Part shown: one piece after another, positions 42,276-52,588 of the stretch
How positions within the stretch are numbered: the stretch's first letter is position 1
Layout of the letters: each line of letters starts with the position of its first letter
Position numbers and translations under genes: made by a program
From: Paenibacillus silvisoli
Lineage (GTDB): Bacteria > Bacillota > Bacilli > Paenibacillales > Paenibacillaceae
Assembly: GCF_030866765.1 (NCBI RefSeq)
Contig: NZ_CP133017.1
Location: 6,662,001-6,726,000 of the forward strand
DNA: 64,000 nucleotides
Reading direction: 5' to 3'
Notes under the pieces: model-generated
What the model was told of the DNA's origin: nothing
Database searches by the model: none
Seen by the model: the letters and a program-made list of their open reading frames with translations, nothing else

Positions 42276-42313
42276 CCGTTCATCTCCTTCTGCGCCGCAC
42301 CGTTTCTAAAAAG

Positions 42314-43954
42314 TTAACGACCGCCAGGCTCGTCCGCGATTTCGTCAGCCGCCGCCCGGAAGACCGAGCCGGTCTCGCCGGTCTCCGTCCCCGAATCCGC
42401 AGTCCCGCTGTCCGCATTCTCGTCGGCGCCAGCCTCAGCGCCGCTTTCATCCAAGTTCGCCAAGCCGCCTAAGTAATCCGTCAGCGAACTGCCGCTCAAC
42501 TGCGCAATGCTGCCCGAGCCCGAAATCGTCCCTGTTCCTGTTCCTGACCCCGAACCAGTGCCAGTGCCGCCGGAGCCCGCTCCGCCTGGATCCATGCCGC
42601 CGCCTTGCGTAGACTTCTGCAGCGGCGCACCGCCCGGCTCGCCCGGACCCGGCTTATAGCCGCCCGGAACGGCCGCGAGCAGCGTCTCCTGCGAGCCATC
42701 CCGCAGCCGCACGGCCCAAACCGGCTCCAGCCGCATCACGTTCTTCTCCGTCGCCACGGCTAGCAGCGCCGGGAAGACCGCGGTCACGTCCTGCTTCCGC
42801 GAATAGTTCTCATACGCGCTCTCCAGCATGTCGCCGCCCGGCAGCCAACGGACATCCCGCTGCTCCGGCTTCTTCTGCAGCGTCAGCAAGGAGCGCTCAT
42901 ACTCCGACACCACGCCTTGCTGCAGCCGCAGCTTCATGCTGCCGAACATGAACGGCTCCTGCGGAATGATCGGGTACGAGCCGTAGTACTGCTGGAACCG
43001 CAGCACCTGCACGCTCTCGAACGTTCCCGCATGCACGAACCGGTGCATCCCGTCCCAGCCGCCATGCTGATTAATGAACTGAATCGCCGCGTACACGTTT
43101 TGACTCTCGTTATCATTCTGGCCTTGGACCGACACCGGGTCGGTGAAATTGATCCAACGCCCGTTCTGCTCTACCTGCAAGCCGCGCTTGCCGTCCGTAT
43201 AAATCTGCGAGCCGCCCTGGTCGCTGATGACCCGCGTCACGCCCGGATCGAAGAACAAGTAGCGCTGCATCTGCTCCGGCGAGTAGCTCTCGTAGCCGAC
43301 CACCGACTGCGCCGCTTCCACCGGACCGTCCGCGGTATAAATATCGTCGCCGATCCGCCGGTAATTCGTCTGATACTCGCCATACCCGACGTACATCTGC
43401 ACGTCTTGGGCGGTCAAGTCCGCTTTCACCGATTCATAGACCGATATGCCGTCGCTGCTGAAGAAGTACGTCCGCACTTCGTCCCGGTCGCTGCTCGTAT
43501 AGATCCAGATCCGGTTAACGACATCGTCCATGAACGTCGCATCGCCTTCGAGCTTCAACACCTTGCTGAGCAGCTCCACCGGCACGCCGTTCCCGAACCG
43601 CAGCTCAAGCCCCGGATCGCGGTCGCGTATCTCATCCCAGTCGACCACGACGGCCGCGCTGCGCTGAAAGCCTTTGAACTCCCGGCTTTTGATTTTGCCG
43701 AAGATTAGATTATAGAAGTTGGAGGCCGGGTAAAGCAGTGTATGCTTCCCTTTGCCCAAATGGAGGACCATATCCTCCGGAAAAATAACGTTCTCCACCT
43801 TCTCTTCCTGGCCCAGAGGCTCCGCCGGCACATACCCTTGCTGCGGCGTAGTTGTGACGCCAAGCCCCGGCATGCTGTAAGCCAGCAAATAACTCTGAAC
43901 GAGGCTGAGAAGGACGAGCGCGGTCAGCACAATCGTCTTCAGCTTGTCCATCAT
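42314..43954 (-). CDS. walH: WalH (YycH) membrane regulator of WalK
   Basis: The 546-residue protein has an N-terminal helix (T-I-V-L-T-A-L-V-L-L-S-L-V-Q-S) and a YycH extracytoplasmic domain. A long C-terminal tail of about 110 residues is rich in Gly/Ser/Thr/Asp (G-S-G-T-G-T-G-S-G-S). This tail is well beyond the size seen in Bacillus. The start overlaps the walK stop by 4 bases. Confidence 0.9.
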   Translation of the reverse strand: MMDKLKTIVLTALVLLSLVQSYLLAYSMPGLGVTTTPQQGYVPAEPLGQEEKVENVIFPEDMVLHLGKGKHTLLYPASNFYNLIFGKIKSREFKGFQRSAAVVVDWDEIRDRDPGLELRFGNGVPVELLSKVLKLEGDATFMDDVVNRIWIYTSSDRDEVRTYFFSSDGISVYESVKADLTAQDVQMYVGYGEYQTNYRRIGDDIYTADGPVEAAQSVVGYESYSPEQMQRYLFFDPGVTRVISDQGGSQIYTDGKRGLQVEQNGRWINFTDPVSVQGQNDNESQNVYAAIQFINQHGGWDGMHRFVHAGTFESVQVLRFQQYYGSYPIIPQEPFMFGSMKLRLQQGVVSEYERSLLTLQKKPEQRDVRWLPGGDMLESAYENYSRKQDVTAVFPALLAVATEKNVMRLEPVWAVRLRDGSQETLLAAVPGGYKPGPGEPGGAPLQKSTQGGGMDPGGAGSGGTGTGSGSGTGTGTISGSGSIAQLSGSSLTDYLGGLANLDESGAEAGADENADSGTADSGTETGETGSVFRAAADEIADEPGGR

Positions 43955-45792
43955 GCGCTCTCACCTCCGCTCGGCTGAGCGGCAGGCAAAACAACCGTAA
44001 CCGTCGTACCTTCGTTCAGCTCGGAGTCGAGCGCAATCGAGCCGCCGTGCGCCTTTACAATTTCCCGGGCAATGGACAAGCCCAGGCCGGTGCCGCCCAT
44101 GTTGCGCGAGCGGGCCTTGTCGACGCGGTAGAAACGGTCGAAGATACGGCCGAGATCGCGCTTCGGAATCCCGATCCCCGTATCTTTCACGCTGATCGCG
44201 ATCGAAGCGCCCTCCAACCGGCGAGCGGCGATTTCAATGCGCCCGCCGTCAAGCGTATATTTGATCGCGTTCGAAACGAGATTGTCCAATACTTGATCGA
44301 TCTGGTCGCGGTCGAGCCACATCGACGTAATCGAATCCTCCACTCGAACGGAGGCCCGAATCGCTTTCTTGCGAAGCTGGAAGGAGAAGCGGTCGGCCAC
44401 TTCCTCCAGCATGTCGGGCACGTTCGTCTGCTGGCGCCGCAGCGTCGCTTGATTCGAATCGAGCCGCGAGAGATGCAGCAGGTCGGTAACCAGCCGGATC
44501 ATCCGCTCCGTCTCGTTGCGGATAACGCCTACAAACCGCTGCCCCAGCTCCCGCTCGTCCATCGCGCCGTCATCCAGCGCTTCCGCGTAGCTCTTGATCG
44601 TCGTGAGCGGCGTGCGCAGCTCATGCGAGACGTTCGCGACGAACTCGCGCCGCGACTGCTCCAGCCGCTCCTGCTCGGTGACGTCCTGCAGCACCGCGAT
44701 CGTACCGCTGATGCCTTGGTCGCGCCGATGAATCGGCGTCAAGGTGACGCGCATCAGCTCTTCCTCTTCGCCTTCGTCCTGCACGTGATAGAGGATCGCC
44801 GATTGCTCGCTCCCCTTATGAAGCCCGGCCAGCTGCGCCTCTTCCATCCCGAACAGGTCGGTCAGGCGCAGCCCCTCGCAATCGTCCTTGCGGAGCATTT
44901 CCTGCGCCCGCCGGTTCGTAATGATGACGACGCCGCGCTCATCCGCGGCGACCACGCCGTCGCTCATGTTGGCGAGAATCGAAGAAATCTTCTCCTTCTC
45001 TTCCTCCGTAGCCGACAGCGCATCGCGCAGCCGCATCGTCATGTCGTTGAACACTTCGCTCAGCCGCCCGATCTCGTCGTTGCCGAGCACCGGCACCTGC
45101 TGGTCGAAACGGCCTTCCGCAACGGCGGCGGCTTGGCGGGTCAGCGCCTTGATCGGGTTCGTAATCGTATGCGCGAGCAGAATGCCGAGCACGCCCGTAA
45201 GACCGAGCGCGAACAGCATCCCGGACATGAAGATCCGATTGATCCGGTCTACCGTCGCATACAGCTCTTTCATCGAGGCGACCAAATAGACGGCGCCCAC
45301 GATTTTTTCGTTATTATAAACAATGGGCTTGGCAATGATCTTCTTGCGCAAGCCATCCTCGTCGATGATTTCCTCTTCGTTGTCCCGAATGCCCTGCAGC
45401 GCCCGGCTAACCGCAAGCGACGTGTTCTTCTTGCCGATGTACGACTGATGCGCCTGCATCGACGTCGCCAGCACTTTGCCGCTCGCGTCAAGAATTTGAA
45501 TTTCCGCTTCGCTGATGCTGAATAAGCTGCTGACGAGCACGCTCAAGTACTCCTCGGTCGTCTGCCCGCCGGCTTCGCCCGTCTTATCGGGCTGATTCGA
45601 CAGCGTCTGCGCCGAGATTTGCGACAGCAAATTGGCCTGCTCGTTCATGTTGTTCGTAAACGTCGACGTCAGCGACGTCTTCATCGTGCTAATGAAATAG
45701 ACGCCGATCAGCTGCATCGCGATCAGAATGAGCAGAACGTAAATAATGATCAGCTTGACCTGAATGGTTCGGAAAAACCGTATCCCGTTCAT
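43951..45792 (-). CDS. walK: WalK sensor histidine kinase
   Basis: This 613-residue kinase has two membrane helices around an extracytoplasmic Cache/PAS-like sensor (about 35-180). A HAMP domain (about 205-255), a PAS domain (about 265-370), the HisKA phospho-acceptor ([12 protein letters not shown], His about 390) and HATPase_c with D-T-G-I-G-I-P and G-T-G-L-G-L-S follow. It controls peptidoglycan hydrolases according to cell-wall state. Overlaps walR by 4 bases. Confidence 0.96.
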   Translation of the reverse strand: MNGIRFFRTIQVKLIIIYVLLILIAMQLIGVYFISTMKTSLTSTFTNNMNEQANLLSQISAQTLSNQPDKTGEAGGQTTEEYLSVLVSSLFSISEAEIQILDASGKVLATSMQAHQSYIGKKNTSLAVSRALQGIRDNEEEIIDEDGLRKKIIAKPIVYNNEKIVGAVYLVASMKELYATVDRINRIFMSGMLFALGLTGVLGILLAHTITNPIKALTRQAAAVAEGRFDQQVPVLGNDEIGRLSEVFNDMTMRLRDALSATEEEKEKISSILANMSDGVVAADERGVVIITNRRAQEMLRKDDCEGLRLTDLFGMEEAQLAGLHKGSEQSAILYHVQDEGEEEELMRVTLTPIHRRDQGISGTIAVLQDVTEQERLEQSRREFVANVSHELRTPLTTIKSYAEALDDGAMDERELGQRFVGVIRNETERMIRLVTDLLHLSRLDSNQATLRRQQTNVPDMLEEVADRFSFQLRKKAIRASVRVEDSITSMWLDRDQIDQVLDNLVSNAIKYTLDGGRIEIAARRLEGASIAISVKDTGIGIPKRDLGRIFDRFYRVDKARSRNMGGTGLGLSIAREIVKAHGGSIALDSELNEGTTVTVVLPAAQPSGGESA

Positions 45793-46568
45793 CCGTAGCC
45801 GAAACCTCCGGACTTCGGATTGCGCATCAGGTAGCCAAGCCCCCTGCGGGTCAAAATATATTCCGGCCGGCTCGGATCATCCTCGATCTTCTCCCGCAGC
45901 CTGCGGATCGTAACATCCACGGTGCGCACGTCGCCGAAATATTCAAAGCCCCATACCGCCTGCAGCAAATGCTCGCGCGTCATAACCTTCCCGCAGTTGC
46001 GGGCCAAGTAGTAAACCAGCTCGTATTCGCGGTGCGTCAGATCAAGCGGTTCATTATCCTTATAAACGACATACATGTCGGTATCGATAAATAAATTGAA
46101 AATCCCAAGCCCTTGCTTGTCCTCGGAACCGGCAGCCGGGGCCGCAGCGCCTGAGCTCGTGGAAGCCCCTCCGCCCGCAAGCGCGGCAGCCTGAGACGCA
46201 TCGTTCTTCTGGCGGCGCAAATGCGCTTTCACCCGGGCCAGCAGCTCGCGCGTGCTGAACGGCTTCGTTACGTAATCGTCCGCGCCCAGCTCAAGGCCCA
46301 ATACTTTATCCAGCTCGGTGTCCTTCGCCGTCAGCATAATGATCGGCGTCTGCAGGCGCGTCCGCACCTCGCGGCACACGTCCATGCCGTCCTTCACCGG
46401 CAGCATCAGGTCGAGCAAAATCAAATCCGGCTGCTCCTCGAACGCAAGCCGAACCGCCTCCCCGCCGTCGAAGGCGCAGATGACCTGGTAGCCTTCCTTC
46501 TCGAGGTTGAATTTTATAATATCCGCAATCGGTTGTTCATCGTCTACGACTAATATTTTTCCGTGCAT
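45789..46568 (-). CDS. walR: WalR OmpR-family response regulator
   Basis: The 259-residue regulator has acidic pair D9-D10, phospho-acceptor D53 (L-L-D-L-M-L-P) and Lys in Y-V-T-K-P-F. The winged helix is at about 160-250 ([14 protein letters not shown] then [13 protein letters not shown]). An Ala/Gly/Ser linker of about 25 residues ([11 protein letters not shown]) makes it longer than the usual 233-240. First gene of the wal operon. Confidence 0.96.
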   Translation of the reverse strand: MHGKILVVDDEQPIADIIKFNLEKEGYQVICAFDGGEAVRLAFEEQPDLILLDLMLPVKDGMDVCREVRTRLQTPIIMLTAKDTELDKVLGLELGADDYVTKPFSTRELLARVKAHLRRQKNDASQAAALAGGGASTSSGAAAPAAGSEDKQGLGIFNLFIDTDMYVVYKDNEPLDLTHREYELVYYLARNCGKVMTREHLLQAVWGFEYFGDVRTVDVTIRRLREKIEDDPSRPEYILTRRGLGYLMRNPKSGGFGYG

Positions 46569-46701
46569 CGCTACACCGCCTGTCGCTAAGCAATCTCCCT
46601 CTATTCTACCATATGAAGCGCTGCAGTTCCCAATGAAGATTCCCTCATATCAGGGGAGAATTGGTCGAATTTCCGCGGTTGGCACGCGTTTTTCCGAAAA
46701 C

Positions 46702-46739
46702 AAAAAGCACCGCCCGGCATAATCGCCGGACGGTGCTTC
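46702..46739 (-). terminator. Terminator of the M23 peptidase gene
   Basis: Arms AGCACCG(C)CCGGC / GCCGG(A)CGGTGCT and TTTTTG on the minus strand; it separates the peptidase gene from the wal operon promoter. Confidence 0.8.
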
Positions 46740-46760
46740 ATTCGGGCCGCAATCGCTCGC

Positions 46761-48266
46761 TTACAGATACTTCAGCGGGTTTTGCAAAGCGCCGTTCTTA
46801 TGAACTTCAAAGTGCAGATGTGTGCCAAAGGAATGCCCGGTATTACCCATAATGCCGATCCGGTCGCCCTTCTCCACCGTCTGGCCCTTCTTGACGGAAA
46901 TTTTGCTCAGATGGCCGTAAACCGTTTCATAGCCATTGTGGTGATTGATAATAATGCAGTTGCCAAGACCTGGGCGTGTGCCGGTAAAGCTCACGGTGCC
47001 GTTGTCCGCCGCCATAATGTTATGGTTGCCGACCATATCAACGCCGCGGTGCAGCGTGCCCCACCGTTGGCCGAAGCTGCTCGTCAAACGATGTCCGGTA
47101 ACCGGCCAGGAAAATCTGCCGCTGCCTTCGCCAAGCACGACCTTCGTTCCTTTCATGACGATAGCCGGAACGGACGGCTCCAAGACGACTTCACTGATCA
47201 GCTCCTCGCTCATCAGATAGCCATTCTGCTTCACAAGGCGGTAGACGAGCTGCTTCTTCCCGCTCTTGCCTTCGCGGATGACCTTCGTCTGGCCCGCTTT
47301 CAAATTGCTGTTCTTCTGAATAACCGTAGCCGGTTCGATCGATTCGGTTTCCGTTACGTTCTCTACCGTCTCTACCGTGACTTGCGGCTGAAGCACCGTC
47401 AAATCGAGCACGTCGCCGACTTTGATCATATCGTCTTTGATCCATTTGTTGCGTTCATAGATGACTTGAGGCGAAATGTCGAAATCATGCGCGATGCATC
47501 CGACGCAGTCGCCTTCCTTGACCGTATACTTGGTCGGCTTCACGGTTCCTTTAATGAGCTGCAAATACAGCTGCTCGGGATCCGCGATGTCCGTAGGCTG
47601 CACGTCCGTCGAGTTTGTAGCCACCTTCTCGACAAATTTCACCGATTTCAGCGCGGACTTCGACTTCAAGCTGCCGTCGGCCGAATACGAGAGCGCCGTC
47701 ACTTCGGCTTTGCCCGCTTTCACCTTCGGCGCGTATTTGTTTTCCACCCGCTTCAAGAGCGCGGTCGCGGTAGCCTTGTCCTTTACGACGCCAACCCGCT
47801 TGCCGTCAACGACAAGCTCTACGCCTTCCGCATGGGACTTTAACAGACCATCCAGCTTCGTCAGCGTTGCAGTCGCGTCAGGCTCTGCATTGTAAGCGCT
47901 TTTACTGCTGTATGTGATCGTACCAGTATCAAGCACCATATGTAGGCCTGCGTTCTTCTCCTGCATCTGCTTCTCTTTGCTGCTGATGAGGTCCTTCACT
48001 TGGTCCTCGGTTTTTACTTCGCCAATCAACTTGCCATTATGATAAACTTCGACAAAATCTACGGTGTGTGCTTTCACGTAATGGCTGCCGCTAAAACCTG
48101 CAATCGTCAGCAAGGCTACCGCGCCTGCCGCCAAGATCAGCGGCTTCTTGCCAAGCATTCGCTTCATGCTGCCGGCTTGCGCATCAGTCGGGTTCGCGTT
48201 CCGAAAAGTCTGTCGGAATGAGTTCCACACTTCACGGACACGACCCTTTTCGTTAAAAAAGGCCAT
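46761..48266 (-). CDS. Secreted/anchored M23 peptidoglycan endopeptidase with LysM and G5 domains
   Basis: The 501-residue protein has one membrane anchor near 42-64. A LysM-like segment lies at about 245-290 (Y-T-V-K-E-G-D-C-V-G-C-I-A-H-D-F-D-I-S with two cysteines, unusual for LysM). A G5-type domain is at about 293-375, and the M23 domain at about 390-500 has zinc ligands in H-R-G-V-D-M and H-L-H-F-E-V-H. It cleaves peptide cross-bridges in the cell wall. It lies directly upstream of the WalRK operon, which controls such enzymes. Confidence 0.92.
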   Translation of the reverse strand: MAFFNEKGRVREVWNSFRQTFRNANPTDAQAGSMKRMLGKKPLILAAGAVALLTIAGFSGSHYVKAHTVDFVEVYHNGKLIGEVKTEDQVKDLISSKEKQMQEKNAGLHMVLDTGTITYSSKSAYNAEPDATATLTKLDGLLKSHAEGVELVVDGKRVGVVKDKATATALLKRVENKYAPKVKAGKAEVTALSYSADGSLKSKSALKSVKFVEKVATNSTDVQPTDIADPEQLYLQLIKGTVKPTKYTVKEGDCVGCIAHDFDISPQVIYERNKWIKDDMIKVGDVLDLTVLQPQVTVETVENVTETESIEPATVIQKNSNLKAGQTKVIREGKSGKKQLVYRLVKQNGYLMSEELISEVVLEPSVPAIVMKGTKVVLGEGSGRFSWPVTGHRLTSSFGQRWGTLHRGVDMVGNHNIMAADNGTVSFTGTRPGLGNCIIINHHNGYETVYGHLSKISVKKGQTVEKGDRIGIMGNTGHSFGTHLHFEVHKNGALQNPLKYL

Positions 48267-48398
48267 GATCGTCTCCTTTTCGCGTTATAGCTGCTAAATT
48301 TGATGGGATCCGACAATATAATTCTACATTGTCCGGCTACGTTCTTTACTTTATCATAACGCGACATTCCGGTTCAACCAAACGCCTTGGTAACTAAA

Positions 48399-49097
48399 TT
48401 AATATTTGCTCAGAATTGTCAGCATCTTGTCGTACTCTTCGCGGTCTAGATGCTGTGCGAGCAGCTGCTGAACCTGCGTCATTTCGCTGTCCGTCAGCCC
48501 TTCTTCCATGAGCGTCGAAATTTTTTGCCACGCTTCCTGCGGCAATTTCGTCATCATCACTTCGAATAGCTGCTCCTTGTCGGCATCGCTGATTTGCGAT
48601 TTGGCCGCGTTCAGCTCCTCTGTCGACATGGCCACCTCGTCATCGCCGGAAACCGCGCCGCTGTTGCCTTTCGGCCCCGTTCCGCCGCCGATATCGCTCA
48701 ATTCGCCGGATGGCAAATCGCCGAACGCATCGACCGATTCGGGTTCCTTCCCGCCTGATCCCGCTCCCGTATCGCTTGAAGCAGACTCCTTCTTATCGCC
48801 GTCGCTATTGCTGCCGGACGCATCCGTCTTCGCGCTGTCCTTGTCCGTTGTCGTCTTGGTCTTCGTCGATTCGGAGCCGTTCGCCTCCGCCTTCTCCTTC
48901 ACCGCCGGATCTACGCCCCATAAGCCGCCCCATACGCCGCTCAGCGCAAAAGGCTTCTGCTCCAGCGGCACGTTAAACTGCTTGAGCAGCGTTTCGACAT
49001 AGCTGTTCACGATGTAGCCCGTCGTCCAGATCGATAGAAAGCTGATCAACAGTGCCGCAGCGATCGTTTTGCCCAGCCAGCCCGTCATTTTCCACAT
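48399..49097 (-). CDS. Membrane-anchored low-complexity hypothetical protein
   Basis: The 232-residue protein has an N-terminal membrane helix (about 9-32). A disordered Ser/Thr/Lys/Asp/Gly region (about 70-150) and a helical C-terminal domain (about 155-232; L-M-E-E-G-L-T-D-S-E-M-T-Q-V-Q-Q-L-L) follow. The topology suggests a cell-wall-spanning or sensory protein. It is known as a Paenibacillus-type hypothetical and not seen in Bacillus. Good GGAGGG ribosome site. Confidence 0.75.
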   Translation of the reverse strand: MWKMTGWLGKTIAAALLISFLSIWTTGYIVNSYVETLLKQFNVPLEQKPFALSGVWGGLWGVDPAVKEKAEANGSESTKTKTTTDKDSAKTDASGSNSDGDKKESASSDTGAGSGGKEPESVDAFGDLPSGELSDIGGGTGPKGNSGAVSGDDEVAMSTEELNAAKSQISDADKEQLFEVMMTKLPQEAWQKISTLMEEGLTDSEMTQVQQLLAQHLDREEYDKMLTILSKY

Positions 49098-49190
49098 GGT
49101 TTTTCACCCTCCAATGCAATGGCGTTTTCGCCCATACTTCTTAGTATGGGCACGACTTCCATCAACCATTCACCTTCGGGGCAAAAAGAA

Positions 49191-49220
49191 AGAGGACCGC
49201 GAATGGATTCGCAGTCCTCT
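49191..49220 (-). terminator. Terminator of purA
   Basis: Arms AGAGGACTGCGAA / TTCGCGGTCCTCT (one mismatch), then TTCTTTTTG on the minus strand. Confidence 0.85.
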
Positions 49221-49231
49221 ATAAGCATCTA

Positions 49232-50518
49232 TTAAACGTAAATCGGCATAACCGGATTCGTTTGCTCGCGGTTCCGTCCAACGGAGAAGATCGCGATCGG
49301 AATACCCGTCAGCTCGGATACGCGTTCTACGTAGCGGCGCGTATTTTCCGGCAAGTCGTCCAGCGTCTTCGCGTTCGAGATATCTTCGCTCCAGCCTGGA
49401 AGCTCTTCATAGATCGCTTCGCATTCGGAGATCAGCTTCAAGCTTGCAGGGTAGTGCGTAATCACTTCGCCGCGGAGCTTGTAGCCCGTGCAAATTTTAA
49501 CCGTTTCAAGGCCGGACAGCACGTCGAGCGAGTTCAAGGACAAGCCCGTAATTCCGCTAACGCGGCGCGCATGGCGGACAACGACGGTGTCGAACCAGCC
49601 GACGCGGCGCGGACGGCCTGTTACCGTACCGTACTCGTGGCCTTTTTCGCGGATTAGATCGCCAATCTCATTGTTCAGCTCCGTCGGGAACGGACCGTCG
49701 CCAACGCGCGTCGTGTACGCCTTCGCTACGCCGATGACTTGCTGAATTTTCGAAGGGCCGACGCCGGAGCCGATACATACGCCGCCTGCCGTCGGGTTCG
49801 AGGAAGTTACATACGGATAAGTGCCTTGGTCGATATCAAGCATAACGCCTTGCGCGCCTTCGAACAGCACTTTCTGATTGGAGTCGATCGCGTCGTTCAG
49901 CACGACGGACGTGTCCGTCACGTACGGGCGCAGCGTTTCCGCATAGCCGAGGTACTGAGCCAAAATTTCGTCCGCGTTCAGCGTCTCGCCGCCGTACACT
50001 TGCTCGATCACTTGGTTCTTCTCCGCTACGAGGCGGCGAAGCTTCGTTTCGAACTCTTCCGCATCCATCAGATCGGCAACGCGGATACCGTTGCGCGCCG
50101 CTTTGTCCATGTAGCACGGACCGATGCCTTTGCGCGTCGTGCCGATTTTGTTGTCGCCCTTGCGCTCTTCCTCAAGACCGTCCAAAACCAGATGATACGG
50201 CATGATCAAATGCGCGCGGTCGCTGATTTTCAGATTCTCGCTCGAGAAGCCGTGTTCGTGTATATAGTTGATTTCGTCGATCAGGGCGGCCGGGTTGATA
50301 ACCATGCCGTTGCCGATCACGCAAATTTTATTCTCATTGAAAATGCCGGAAGGAATCATCGTAAGCTTATATTTCTTATTGCCGATCATAATCGTATGAC
50401 CTGCGTTGTTTCCCCCTTGGTACCGGGCTACAACATCCGCACCGTCCGCAAGAAAGTCGGTGATTTTTCCTTTGCCTTCGTCTCCCCACTGGGTTCCGAC
50501 TACAACTACCGTTGACAT
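49232..50518 (-). CDS. purA: Adenylosuccinate synthase
   Basis: The 428-residue enzyme has [11 protein letters not shown] (P-loop, about 8-18), G-G-N-N-A-G-H-T (about 36-43) and G-T-T-R-K-G-I-G-P. It joins IMP and aspartate with GTP in AMP synthesis. Single-gene transcript with its own promoter and a PurBox pair. Confidence 0.98.
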   Translation of the reverse strand: MSTVVVVGTQWGDEGKGKITDFLADGADVVARYQGGNNAGHTIMIGNKKYKLTMIPSGIFNENKICVIGNGMVINPAALIDEINYIHEHGFSSENLKISDRAHLIMPYHLVLDGLEEERKGDNKIGTTRKGIGPCYMDKAARNGIRVADLMDAEEFETKLRRLVAEKNQVIEQVYGGETLNADEILAQYLGYAETLRPYVTDTSVVLNDAIDSNQKVLFEGAQGVMLDIDQGTYPYVTSSNPTAGGVCIGSGVGPSKIQQVIGVAKAYTTRVGDGPFPTELNNEIGDLIREKGHEYGTVTGRPRRVGWFDTVVVRHARRVSGITGLSLNSLDVLSGLETVKICTGYKLRGEVITHYPASLKLISECEAIYEELPGWSEDISNAKTLDDLPENTRRYVERVSELTGIPIAIFSVGRNREQTNPVMPIYV

Positions 50519-50649
50519 GGATATACCCCCATTACAAGTTTTGCGCGCATTACCAAGAAGAAACTTCCATATACCGAGGTCACTCGCAAGCGGCGAATAT
50601 CGTTTCTTCCTAAAAACACCATAATAGCCGCCTTTCGGGCAGCATGATT

Positions 50650-50724
50650 AGTTTAGCAGGCTACAGTGGTAAAGTCAACGAAAAGCGAACAATTGTAAGG
50701 GCGTATAACGCATTGTTCGGAATT
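50650..50724 (-). promoter_or_regulatory. purA promoter with PurR PurBox pair
   Basis: Minus strand: -35 TTGACT (50673-50678), 17 bases, -10 TAAACT (50650-50655). Just upstream are two inverted PurBoxes: AATTCCGAACAAT (50712-50724, a full match to the AWWWCCGAACWWT consensus) and, on the other strand, AAAAGCGAACAAT (50681-50693, one mismatch), 18 bases apart. This is the classical PurR operator layout. Confidence 0.85.
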
Positions 50725-50752
50725 TTGCTAAATGATTGGCGGTGCCCTCTAG

Positions 50753-52114
50753 TTAGGAGGCCTGCCCCGGTTCCTGATGCGAACGGTCTAATCCGACGAA
50801 CTTGTTGAAGCTCTTCAAGAAGGCAAGCTCGACCGTACCGACAGGGCCGTTACGCTGTTTCGCGATTATGATCTCGATAATGTTCTTCTTCTCGGATTCT
50901 TTATCGTAGTAATCGTCCCGGTACAGGAACGCTACGATGTCGGCATCTTGCTCGATGGAACCCGATTCCCGAAGGTCGGACATCATCGGACGCTTGTCCT
51001 GCCGCTGCTCGACGCCCCGGCTCAGCTGCGACAGCGCGATAACCGGCACTTCAAGCTCACGGGCGATCTGCTTCAGCGTACGGGAAATTTCCGATACTTC
51101 CTGCTGCCGGTTCTCGCCGGCCTTGCCCCGCCCTTGAATGAGCTGCAAGTAATCGATCAGAATCATGCCGAGTCCGCGTTCCTTCTTCAGCCGGCGGCAT
51201 TTGGCGCGAATGTCCGATACCGTGATGCCCGGCGTATCGTCAATGTAGATTTGCGCCTCGGACAACGAACCAATCGCCATCGTTAGCTTTTCCCAATCGT
51301 CGCCTTCCAAATACCCGGTACGCATCCGGCCGGCATCCACGTTCGATTCGGCGCAAATCATACGCTGCACGAGCTGAGCCGCGGACATCTCCAGACTGAA
51401 GATCGCGACCGTTTCCCGGGCGCGCACGCCTACGTTCTGGGCCACGTTCAGCGCAAAGGCCGTTTTACCTACGGATGGCCGCGCGGCGATGATAATCAGG
51501 TCATTGCGCTGAAAGCCGGCGGTCATTTTATCCAAATCGGTGAAGCCCGACGGTATCCCGGTCGAGCCTCCCTTGTTCGTGTACAAATGCTCGACGCGCT
51601 CGAATACTTCCATGAGCACGTCGCGGATGGAAATAAATCCGCTGCTGGAGCGGCGGTTGGAAAGCTCCATGATACGGGCTTCCGCTTCGCTCAGCATGGC
51701 GCCGACATCTTCAGCCGCGGCGTAGCCGTCGGACACGATGTTCGTCGCCGTCCGGATCAGGCGGCGCAGCATCGACTTCTCTTCCACGATTTGCGCGTAG
51801 TAGTCGACATTCGCCGCCGTCGGCACGGCGCTGCTCAGCTTCGCTAGATAGCTGACGCCGCCGATTTCCTCCAGCTGCTGGCGGTCCTGCAAATATGCGG
51901 TCAAGGTCACCAAGTCGATCGGCTGGCTGTTTTCACCAAGATCCACCATCGCATCAAACAGCAGCTGGTGCGACGGCAAATAGAAATCTTCGCTCCGCAG
52001 CCGCTCCATCGCCGTAATCAACGCTTCCGTTTGCAATAAGACAGCGCCTAGTACCGCTTGTTCGGCTTCCATATTCTGCGGCGGCACGCGGTCAAACATC
52101 ATCTCATCACTCAT
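50753..52114 (-). CDS. dnaB: Replicative DNA helicase DnaB (DnaC of Bacillus)
   Basis: In this 453-residue protein the N-terminal primase-interacting domain (about 8-110) precedes a RecA-like domain with Walker A A-R-P-S-V-G-K-T (about 209-216), then I-D-Y-L-Q-L-I-Q-G and S-Q-L-S-R-G-V-E-Q-R. It is the hexameric 5'-3' helicase at the replication fork. Confidence 0.97.
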   Translation of the reverse strand: MSDEMMFDRVPPQNMEAEQAVLGAVLLQTEALITAMERLRSEDFYLPSHQLLFDAMVDLGENSQPIDLVTLTAYLQDRQQLEEIGGVSYLAKLSSAVPTAANVDYYAQIVEEKSMLRRLIRTATNIVSDGYAAAEDVGAMLSEAEARIMELSNRRSSSGFISIRDVLMEVFERVEHLYTNKGGSTGIPSGFTDLDKMTAGFQRNDLIIIAARPSVGKTAFALNVAQNVGVRARETVAIFSLEMSAAQLVQRMICAESNVDAGRMRTGYLEGDDWEKLTMAIGSLSEAQIYIDDTPGITVSDIRAKCRRLKKERGLGMILIDYLQLIQGRGKAGENRQQEVSEISRTLKQIARELEVPVIALSQLSRGVEQRQDKRPMMSDLRESGSIEQDADIVAFLYRDDYYDKESEKKNIIEIIIAKQRNGPVGTVELAFLKSFNKFVGLDRSHQEPGQAS

Positions 52115-52144
52115 TGGTTCGCAAGACTCCCCTTTTGTTTGCTA

Positions 52145-52588
52145 TTATTCCTCCGTTGCATGTACGCTCAGCTTCGCTTTTACTTCCGGGTGCAGCTTAA
52201 CCGCTACATGCGTAACGCCAAGCGTCCGGATCGGCTCCTCGAGCTCGATTTTGCGTTTGTCGATCTTGACGCCCATCGCTTCAAGCGACTCGGCGATTTG
52301 CTTGCTCGTAATCGCGCCGAACAGGCGGCCGCCTTCGCCGGCTTTCGTCTTTACGACGACCTTCATCGCTTCCAAACGCTCAGCCAGCGCCTTCGCGTCT
52401 TCTTTTTCCTTATCTTTCTTCTTCTTCTCCGCCGCGTTCTGAAGCTCCATCGTCTTCAAATTGCCGTCCGAAGCCGGCTTTGCCAAGTTCTTCGGAAACA
52501 GGAAATTGCGCACGTAGCCTTCCGACAGTTCCTTTACTTCACCTTTCTTACCTTGCCCCTTCACATCTTGCAAAAAAATTACCTTCAT
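52145..52588 (-). CDS. rplI: 50S ribosomal protein L9
   Basis: The 147-residue protein has the N-terminal rRNA-binding domain ([18 protein letters not shown]), a long connecting helix ([11 protein letters not shown]) and the C-terminal domain. The start overlaps the gdpP stop by four bases (ATGA). Confidence 0.98.
   Translation of the reverse strand: MKVIFLQDVKGQGKKGEVKELSEGYVRNFLFPKNLAKPASDGNLKTMELQNAAEKKKKDKEKEDAKALAERLEAMKVVVKTKAGEGGRLFGAITSKQIAESLEAMGVKIDKRKIELEEPIRTLGVTHVAVKLHPEVKAKLSVHATEE

Noticed and set aside
48267..48400. WalR binding box upstream of the M23 peptidase
   Set aside because: TGTAGA and TGTCGG are present, but the spacing and second half do not fit the known direct repeat.
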